Below are positions 56,552-64,000 of a stretch of 64,000 bases of DNA, piece after piece. Position 1 is the stretch's first letter, and each line of letters opens with the position of its first letter. Origin of the DNA: Mixophyes australis (lineage: Eukaryota; Chordata; Amphibia; Anura; Limnodynastidae); assembly GCA_036250195.1 (NCBI GenBank), contig JAVHZZ010000003.1, forward strand, positions 16,909,004-16,973,003, given 5' to 3'. A program made the translations under genes and the position numbers. A model generated the notes under the pieces. It had not been told where the DNA came from. It searched no databases and saw only the letters and a program-made list of their open reading frames with translations.

Positions 56552-57137
56552 TAGTGTTGTCAGCACTGGGCTGGATACCCCTAGGGATGGGGCTCACATT
56601 TTTTTGTGGACCCCAACTCTCTAGGGAACCCAGCCTTGGGCTGGTTGGTATCTTGGCAAGGGGATCCCTTCTGCGGGTTCACCTGCTATGGTTTCACCAG
56701 CCCCTGCTGGAAAAGTCTAGGGCTGGTTGGAGGAAGCCATGCTGCTTGTCCCCCCAAATTTTCCTCCTGCAATGAGAGGGGGTATACTTTTTTTTACCAT
56801 TTACTTATCACTGTTTATAACCGGCAGGTCGAGTGGCTGTATAGCTGTTCTAATGTCGGCATTGTGACTGTCGACATTTTCACTGTATTTTATACATGTT
56901 GGTATTTAGACTGTCGGTATTTTTGTGTAGGTTCATATTTCCATCTGTATTTCCACCTTCGAAATTATGACTACCAAACATGATGGGTGGTTTTAAAGTT
57001 TGTAATATTATTCTTTATTAGCTACACAAAAAAAAGTGAACAATTATGAAGCAATTAAAAAGCAAACATGTACTATGTTTTACAATTCTTCATTACTTCA
57101 TTCTACTGAATGATTCCTTCTGAAATTATGAAACCTT

Positions 57138-57590
57138 TCATCCATGCATGTTTATTATTAAAGCAAGCAAAAATACAAAAACACAAGATACAAACAAAGA
57201 TGGTAAGATGATGTACACTGCAAGTGGTGGATTGCTTAATATAATCTTGATAAAGTTAAAGTGTTTAAAAATGGCGGTCTTCCTACTGCACAAGACATAG
57301 ATGAACTTTGCCAACAAAGACTGAAAAAGTATCCAAGTCGTGGACAATATTGTACATCTGGCTAAAATTATTCCTGACAAAATAATTTAGTCTGTAGAAT
57401 TAAGTGAAGATGCTAGAGGTAAATTGTAGAAAGAAAAATGAGAGATGAAGGGTCAACATAATAGCATCAACATGATTTTAGATTTTTGCCAGAAAAACAG
57501 TCCATGAGGCTACAATAAAACCAATTACAATTAAGACTAAAATATTTACAGTGCTGGCAATGATGATTACACTGGACATCGACAGCAATA
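57138..57590 (-). pseudogene. TAS2R pseudogene, N-terminal half only
   Basis: Minus strand, from 57590: a Met and TM1 (ASTVNILVLIVIGFIVASWT) then a stop. After a gap with frame change, 57138-57380 reads IILSGIILARC (family ILLSLGISR, TM2 start), AKFIYVLCSRKTAIFKHFNF (family LCFLYxVKIANF, TM3 and loop 2) and IILPSLFVSCVFVFLLALII (TM4). Nothing after TM4 is found; the sequence ends near an NMHG before 57138. It is a truncated relic about 0.9 kb downstream of the intact gene at 58484, in the same orientation. Confidence 0.75.
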
Positions 57591-57633
57591 ACAAACTTCT
57601 CAAAGTCATGTGAGATGTTCCTCATAGATCTTT

Positions 57634-57798
57634 GGGGTTAAATCTACTAAACTGTGGGTTTGAAAAAGTGGAGATGTTGCCTGTAGCAACCAATCACATT
57701 CAAGCTGTCATGTTGTAGAATGTATAAAGCAAATGATAACTAGAATCTGATTGGTTGCTATAGGCAAGATCTCCACCTTTTCAAATCCTCAGTTACCC
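57634..57798. mobile_element. Harbinger-like MITE
   Basis: Ends GGGGTTAAATCTACTAAACTG and a worn right end GTTACCC, flanked by TTT on both sides. Same palindromic body. Confidence 0.83.
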
Positions 57799-58204
57799 TT
57801 TAGAGTTCTTAAAGAATGTTCCACACCCTAAGTGCAGATCCTGAAACTGGGCCAATGTTTATTAACATTATAACAAAACATGTTACATTTAATGCATTAA
57901 ACCTGTGTCATTTCTTCTGTATTCAAATTGTGTTACATATCAGCATGCCACTGTCATAGAGAACAGGATATGAGGGATTATATTATATCTATGGCAGTAG
58001 ATGTCCTCTCTTTTTTATTGTCTATTTAACTTGTAATGACCAAATTAGTTTTTTCTAATTTATTCTTTTTTAACGAAAGCATATTCAATGAAAACTCTTA
58101 TTTTAATGCTTAAAATTAGACTACAGCTTAGAATGAGTGCATTGTATTCTTTGCTATCATTGGTTATTAGCTGCAAATCATTTCATGTTTAACAAAGCCA
58201 TTTA
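57799..58204. other. AT-rich spacer, nothing recognised
   Basis: No ORF or repeat can be supported. Confidence 0.4.
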
Positions 58205-58379
58205 GGGCCAGATTTACTAAACTGCGGGTTTGAAAAATTGGAGATGTTGCCTATAGCAACCAATCAGATTCTAGCTATCATTTTGTAGAATGTTCTAAAT
58301 AAATGAGAACTAGAATCTGATTGGTTGCTATAGGCAACATCTCCAAATTTTCCAGCCTGCAGTTTAGTAAATCTGGCCC
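58205..58379. mobile_element. Harbinger-like MITE, 175 bp, clean TTA duplication
   Basis: TTA at 58202-58204 and 58380-58382. Inverted ends GGGCCAGATTTACTAAACTG are identical in complement on the right except for one base. This is the best preserved of the five copies and lies 105 bp from the TAS2R stop codon. Confidence 0.92.
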
Positions 58380-58483
58380 TTAGACTCAAAAATAAATGTT
58401 CTCATTAGGTAATGTGGTAATCAAATAGCTATTATGCTTTGTAGCATTAAGAAGCATAATTGCCCATACTTTTTGTAGAATGA

Positions 58484-59434
58484 TTATTGATGTATTGTTT
58501 CTATATTACTATGAATGGCCTGTTTAATTGTCAGGCACTGTTTTATCCAGACCACCACTTTGCAACATGCTTGTCTAAGCTTTGAATTCCCTAAACAGAC
58601 AACAAAGGCTTGGAATGTAGGGTAGATAAATGAAATTAATTTAAATAAAACATGTAAAAAGCTATTCAAATAAACTAAACCTAAACTGATGGCTGAAGTT
58701 AATTTTAAAGCAGAAACTAAAAATAATAGGATCAAATATCTAATAGAGGAGAGGTAGAAATCCATCCTGTTGAATGTGAAGCTGGAGCTGCTCTGTTTTA
58801 GTCTGCGGACGTGATTGATGAGAGTATAGAGCAAAAACAAAGACGAAATAGCGATGATGGAAAACGGCAGAAAGTGTCCAAAGACAAAAGGATGTAAAAC
58901 AACGTCAAATTCAAGGTCAGAGCTTATGTTTCTTGATAAAGGGTTTCCATGTGTCACCTTAAAACGCCAAGCAAACAGGCAGCCAGAAATCACAGCTATG
59001 ATTAGTGAACCCAGAATCGCAGGAAGAACCATCTGTGGGATTCTCACTTTAAGAGCCAGGAACATTCGGATTTTACAATTGACGATTTTCACACTGTAGA
59101 GAAAGCACAGCCAAGCCGTAAACCAGAAGCTACAATACTCCAGGGATTTATAAATGGCAGAAGATACAATATTGTGTGTATCAAGTGGAATGTCACTGAG
59201 TAAAGCAAAACATTGAAGAGTTACAATGATTAATAAAGTCTGCAGGCATAGCTGACACAAGCCAAGGCTGAGCAAGATTCTATCAATAGGTTTCAAAGTT
59301 CTACCTGTTCTCATGTCCATGAGATTTACCGCCACTATAAACCCATTAACATGCAGCCCTATAATGTTCACAACTGCCAGGACGCTTGAAGAAATCCAGT
59401 GTTCCAGTTTTTCCACTTCCCTTCTACACAACAT
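58484..59434 (-). CDS. Bitter taste receptor, TAS2R family (316 aa), intact
   Basis: One open exon of family length. Hydrophobic segments lie at about 15-37, 50-73, 98-119, 133-156, 180-207, 229-253 and 261-282. Marks: HVNGFIVAVNLMD (28-40) with Asn30 in TM1, LLSLGLCQL in TM2, FWFTAWLCFLYSVKIVN (103-119) in TM3, an N-glycosylation sequon at Asn169 in the second outer loop, HPFVFGHFLPF (181-191) in TM5 and FQAFVVCLGNSKLRQ (274-288) in TM7; here the usual HS of HSxxLIxGN is QA, a mild departure. The chosen start has G at -3 and gives an N-terminus of about 14 residues before TM1. Expected role: bitter-compound GPCR of the plasma membrane (family knowledge; ligand unknown). It is on the same strand as the receptor at 40540 and the relic at 57138. 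Those two are its closest visible relatives here. Confidence 0.93.
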   Translation of the reverse strand: MLCRREVEKLEHWISSSVLAVVNIIGLHVNGFIVAVNLMDMRTGRTLKPIDRILLSLGLCQLCLQTLLIIVTLQCFALLSDIPLDTHNIVSSAIYKSLEYCSFWFTAWLCFLYSVKIVNCKIRMFLALKVRIPQMVLPAILGSLIIAVISGCLFAWRFKVTHGNPLSRNISSDLEFDVVLHPFVFGHFLPFSIIAISSLFLLYTLINHVRRLKQSSSSFTFNRMDFYLSSIRYLILLFLVSALKLTSAISLGLVYLNSFLHVLFKLISFIYPTFQAFVVCLGNSKLRQACCKVVVWIKQCLTIKQAIHSNIETIHQ

Positions 59435-60003
59435 GTCCAGATATGTAAGCAGCCGACCTCTCTACTCTGCAAAACTATATGAACTGTGTTCGCTAGACCT
59501 GCTCTGTGCCTACTGTTTCAGTTTTGTTTATTAACTAATGCAAATGGAAGACTGGCCGCATGAGATTGGCAAAAGCTCTGTCTACACAATACGCAAGAAC
59601 ACATAAAGTAAGTACATAGACACAGTATCACAGCTTGTAAATACAACAGTCATATAAGTGATGCCTTTTTTGGCTAGTTTTATTATGTGCATGGCCTTTA
59701 GTTGTTTCAGTGGGTAGGACTATAATAGTGTAATTACATCTTTTAGCTGTCCTTATTCTAAAGCTAAACCACCTGCCTATGTTATAATATTTTGTCTTCT
59801 GGAGTTTTAAAAACATTTGGTACATTATACAGAGGTTCTCCTTTGGCAAAAACCATAACACTAATGAAAACACGATAAATATTGTTAGAGCCCTAACACA
59901 GCTCTCTATGGATAAGTTCCTTCATTGCTGCCTAAAAAAGTATGTCTTGTCTACTACATCTAGACAGTGGTGGAACTACAGGCCTTTGCAGGGGTGCGGC
60001 AAC
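59435..60003. other. Upstream region of the TAS2R gene
   Basis: Would hold the promoter; no element can be singled out. No repeats recognised. Confidence 0.4.
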
Positions 60004-60005
60004 TA

Positions 60006-60339
60006 GGGGCCTGATTCATTAAGGATCTTAAATGAAGAGGATTCTTATTTCAGTCTCCTGGACAAAACCATGTTACAATGCGAGGGGTGCAATATAGTAT
60101 TCTGTTTTGCACATAAGTTAAATACTGACTATTTTTTCATGTAGCACACAAATACTTGATAGCTTATTTGTACACTGAAATTTAAAGTTGATATGTGTGT
60201 GCTACATGAAAAAACAGTCAGTGTTTAACTTATCTGCAAAACAGAACACTCATTTGCACCCCTTGTATTGTAACAGGGTTTTGTCCAGGAGACTGAAATA
60301 AGAATCCTCTTCATTTAAGACCCTTAATGAATCAGGCCC
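60006..60339. mobile_element. Foldback MITE, near-perfect hairpin (334 bp)
   Basis: About 150-bp inverted arms differ at only a handful of positions; ends GGGCCTGATTCATTAAGG. TA on both sides (60004-60005, 60340-60341). Same family as 15096, 29682 and 30845. Confidence 0.9.
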
Positions 60340-60985
60340 TAGATCCTGAGAGTAAAAGAGGCACAGTGTTGCTAGTCTTTCTGATTCTAAGTATTTAGTT
60401 CAGCCCTTTTGAGCAGTGCAGGGCCCGGGTCATGTGCAGTGAAGCCCAATTTGAGCTTTGAATTCCAGAACTTAAAGTCCATTTGGGCATCATTGTGTAG
60501 AAGAGCAGAGGTCTTGGGAGGATGCACTAACATCGTCGCACCCATTACATATTTTGCTATGGGTTCCAGCAATGGAGTGTTACGTCTCTGTGTTTAGAAT
60601 AACTGCATCCACTTTGTGTTATGATAAAAGAGGTGGTGTTTTTCTTCCATATATAACTTTTTGTTGTAAGCTGTGTTTTATCTTAATCTCTAATGTTCCC
60701 TTTTGATCCATATGTAATATAAGGAAGTGTTCTGTACCTAAAGGGATATTGTAGGTTTGCTGCTCACAACAATGTTTGAGCCAAAAAGTTCAATGTAGCA
60801 GTAACCATACAACAAGCAATGTATTTATAGTATATTCAGACCTTCTCACCTTACATATACACTTTATAATGTAACAAGATGTGGCACATTTTCTCCATGG
60901 GGTCATGTGCCTTGTTGCTCTTTTTGACTCAAATAAACCCACTCCATGTGTTAGCGATGCCAGTTACACATTGAATATTCATAAA
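60340..60985. other. No gene recognised
   Basis: Opposed short ORFs at 60387-60597 only; no family signature. Confidence 0.4.
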
Positions 60986-61409
60986 GGTCCTCATTTAGAG
61001 TCGGACGCAAAGTCCGTTTAAGAAGTGCAGGAGTGGGAGTGTGCCGCAGCTTAGTAGGGTATTACGAGTTGCAAGCAACCCCAGTTGCGTCCCACTCTTA
61101 ATACCCTATCGAGCTGCGAGCAGTTCCTGCAGCTAGCTAATGCTTGTGCCACCTAATTCCTGATGCACAGCTTTAGCCCTGTTTTGACGTCTGTTGCGTC
61201 TGCGCCTCACTGCGACTAGGATGTATTTATATGATCACGCCTTCACAAATCCGTGTTCCTCCCATTCTCTCGTAGTGAGTCGCAAGCTATTGCAAGTGTT
61301 AATTGCGTCCAAGATGCAGGCGGATTTGGTGCTTTCTGCAAATGCGTGGTAGTGTTTTTTTGTTGGATGCGCCTAAAACGGACTTTGCGTCCAACTCTAA
61401 ATGAGGTCC
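60986..61409. mobile_element. DNA-transposon MITE with 34-bp terminal inverted repeats (424 bp)
   Basis: The left end GGTCCTCATTTAGAGT with GGACGCAAAGTCCGTTT is matched in complement at the right with two differences over 34 bp. AAA flanks both sides. The GC-rich body has several GCAAGC/GCTTGC-type short hairpins and no transposase. Confidence 0.88.
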
Positions 61410-61800
61410 AAAATGTATTGTTGAATAATTCTTTAACTTGTGAGAAAAATAATTGTGACGTAATTTATTTTATGCACTTATTACCAGTGCTTGCCACATG
61501 GGAATAGGGTGTCTAAACTGAAGTAGTAACTGTCTGTATTTTTTATTTTAAATTTTCTCTCATTTTACATGTACTTCAGTGGGATGAAGAACCTAATATG
61601 TTTTGAAAGCATGTCTGTCAATGTAAAAAAATTCATCAAACTTTGATTATTACTATAATAAATGTATTCATTTTTTTACTGGTTGAAGCCTATATTAAAT
61701 AATAATTAACTATCAATAACTAACAATGATCTAGGGCCATAAATATAATGAAATTAAATATAACGTAGGATTGATAAGTGGGAGTGTTTTTGAATTCTAG
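61410..61800. other. AT-rich, nothing recognised
   Basis: No ORF or repeat can be supported. Confidence 0.4.
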
Positions 61801-61809
61801 CCATTGAAA

Positions 61810-63290
61810 CCAAATGGCAGAGCTTGTGAAATTTATCTCCTACTGCTAAGGTGACTTCTATGGACAGATAAAAATCTATATGACCAAATCCATCAGGACC
61901 ATGACTTTTACCATGGGGGATGGCTTAATGGAATCTTCCAATTCTTGGATAATAAAGAGTTGGTCTAAAGATCCCTGCATCTCCTGAGATCTGAGGGAAG
62001 CCTCAGTTTTGGAGATATTGGGTTATTTTGTATTTCCTCGATTGCAGGCCTTCCTGAAAGAAGGGGGCTAAAATTTTATATAGCTTTGTATAAATTAATG
62101 GAAAACCTTACAAATCTTCCTGTCCAAATAATGAACTCCACCAAATGAATATTTGATTGAATGGATGTAAATTAAGGTTCTTTGGGATCTGAAAGGTCTA
62201 GCTAACAATTTGCCTGGCTTATTGTCAAAAATAACTATCTCTACATTTTCGAAAGACCATTTTTGTTCCGTCATCCAATAATTTGTTCATGGATGCCCTT
62301 GTCTCCTTCAATTCATATATTGACTGGGACATGGTGCCCTTATGACCCATCTCAAGATTTTTAATATTCTGGAGTAGTGGCATTTTTCAGGCCCCGTTTC
62401 ACTTTTTGAGGAATGTTCACAACTGAATACTTCTCCCCCTTATTACACATTTATAGGCCTCCCATACAGCGATTTTGGAAGTTTCACCATTAACATTAAG
62501 AGATATGTATTCCATAAGGACCTCATCCAATTGGGACTTATAATAAATATCTTGATATTATTTTTAATATGCCATGCCTAGTCACTATGAGGAGGATTAA
62601 CTATGGATGTATTGATAGATAGGTGCATGTTCGGACCATGTAATTTGTCCTATCTTGGCATCAGACAGGAGATGAAGATGTTTGTCCTACAAAGAAATAG
62701 TAAATTCTGCTATAAGTGGACTGTCCATTTAATAATAAGTATAAACTTTTACATCTGGTTTGGTGAATATCCAAGTGTTAGCCAACTGGTGGTCATGGAA
62801 CATCTGTCTCACCTTTGTAGTATTTTGTTGTGAAACCCTATTTGCTGAACTTGAGGAGTCTATGAGTGGATCAAGAGCCCAATTAAAGTCTCCTCCCTCT
62901 ACTAATATGCCTTTCTGCTGAAGGGTAATCCTGCCCAATTTACGGGCTATGAAAGAAGGTTGACCACGATTCAAAGTATAGAGATTGAGTATTTCGAGAT
63001 TGGCATACGTGTTCATTTGATCAATAATTTTCCTTTTTACCAGAGTCCCTCTCCCTTCTTCCAGCTGGACAGAGACAGGTGAAGTGAGTCGGAAACGCTT
63101 TGAAAAAATGATTGCAACTCCTTTTGTTTTTCCTTCCAAATTATAACTACAATATTTAAGTGATATTTTTTTCCCATGTGAAAAGAGTGTAGCAATCTAG
63201 GGTATTTCTCAGGAATATTCAACCCTTTAACATTAGGAGAGATACTCTTTAATCTATCTTTAGTTGAGGTCATCATGGAGTAGAAAAAAA
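61810..63290 (-). pseudogene. Tx1-like L1 LINE ORF2 fragment (endonuclease to start of RT)
   Basis: Minus strand from 63276: SPNVKGLNIPEKYPRLLHSF, the typical ORF2 start of L1 elements of this group. The segment that should carry the catalytic Glu (QETH) is deleted. 63139-62729 continues with KTKGVAIIFSKRF, LEILNLYTLNRGQPSFI and GGDFNWALDPLIDSSSS. Further left are VWEAYKCVIRG (62460), KILAPFFQEGLQSR-like sequence near 62060, and PHGKSHGPDGFGHIDFY near 61900, the first conserved RT block. The fragment ends before the catalytic RT boxes. Multiple stops. Confidence 0.82.
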
Positions 63291-64000
63291 CCAGGAGATT
63301 TCATTGCTGTAGCTACTGTAGAGGATCAGGTTCTCCAGACAAGTGTGCAAAGTCCAATGATCTTTGGGAAGAGACGGACACAGAATGATGGGTGAAAAAG
63401 TGAAAGGAAGGGAGAGGAGATGGGAAGCAAATGGAAAGGCAGCCAAATATAAAAAACCTGAACTGTATTAACCAAGGTAAAGATAAAGAATCTCCTGCCC
63501 AGGTGGGGCTAAAAGAGAAACTGTCCCCTTGTAGTATCATGGTGGACTTAGCATTCACCATGTACAAAGGCTAGGTGAGCAGGATTGGTTTTTGGGGTAA
63601 ACCAACATCAGTAAGTAACATGAAGAAAAGTGTATACTATAAAAAATAAACAAAGGGTGAAACAATTTGAGCACGAAAGATGAATTGCATATACGAGTTG
63701 CATGCCATTCATTTTTTAGCATGGAAGTATATTATTATCTTAATTCAATTAGCCGGTAAAATTCTAGCAGGCAGGATAACAATTATATCAAAAACTATAT
63801 AGTGCGACAAGAACAAAAATGAAAAAGGAATCCTGTGCTGGGCTGCACCACACCAAATAAGCACAAATTGCAGCTGCAAAGCAGTGCCAGTTGCTAGCAT
63901 CTAATCAAAAACAACCACAAATCCCCAAAAAAAGAAAAGGCAGCACTGAACAGTGATATATATAGGTGTGTCCTTAACTTGCAAAATTAAAGGAACCCCT
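63291..64000. other. Probable L1 upstream region, then unassigned sequence
   Basis: 63313-63567 (-) is open for 84 codons (Phe/Ser-rich) and would lie just before ORF2, but resembles no ORF1 I know. The last 300 bp are AT-rich. Confidence 0.3.

Noticed and set aside
56554..56983. Overlapping ORFs of 73 and 125 codons right of the MITE
   Set aside because: Internal repeats such as CTAGGG and GGCTGG explain the open frames, and no family signature is seen.

Overview
The window looks like vertebrate nuclear DNA, most probably from a frog. It is AT-rich, gene-poor and packed with nested transposons. The case for a frog is inference from the mix: single-exon bitter taste receptor (TAS2R) genes in a cluster, V-SINEs with an L2-type tail, Tx1-like L1, chromodomain Gypsy, Penelope, PIF/Harbinger and hAT elements. 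I see no rRNA, tRNA gene, CRISPR array or prokaryote-like operon. I cannot name the species.

Host genes. Two intact single-exon TAS2R genes lie on the minus strand (40540-41523 and 58484-59434). Three TAS2R remains accompany them: a full-length but frameshifted copy at 12821-13696 (+), a stub left by a large deletion at 6426-6580 (+), and a degraded copy at 57138-57590 (-). A doubtful sixth scrap is at 46990-47248 (+). No other host gene is recognisable, so this reads as part of a TAS2R cluster with ongoing gain and loss.

Layout. 1-2.7 kb: an L2-type LINE 3' end split by a hAT element, a second hAT element and a likely solo LTR. 2.9-6.4 kb: a 0.9-kb inverted-repeat element and two local tandem arrays. 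6.4-14.1 kb: a pair of duplicated TAS2R segments with a solo LTR, a V-SINE and a broken Gypsy element between or within them. 14.4-18.8 kb: V-SINE, MITE, Penelope RT relic, and an L2 LINE split by another solo LTR. 21.7-27.5 kb: two decayed Harbinger transposases on opposite strands. 29.7-31.6 kb: related foldback MITEs, one carrying two further insertions. 32.7-37.9 kb: seventeen 73-bp repeats and then an almost complete L2-type LINE. 38-49 kb: SINE and LINE tails, the first intact TAS2R, and a 2.2-kb hAT element filled by a minisatellite. 49.8-55.2 kb: a complete but dead Gypsy element with both LTRs and a 5-bp target duplication. 56-61.4 kb: several MITEs around the second intact TAS2R. 61.8-63.3 kb: a minus-strand Tx1-like L1 fragment.

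The transposons form an insertion record: in several places the target-site duplication or an unoccupied sister copy can be read directly, which gives the relative order of events. The SINE and LINE 3' tails match, and Harbinger transposase relics sit in the same window as small MITEs with 3-bp TTA/TAA duplications, so plausible mobilising partners are present.
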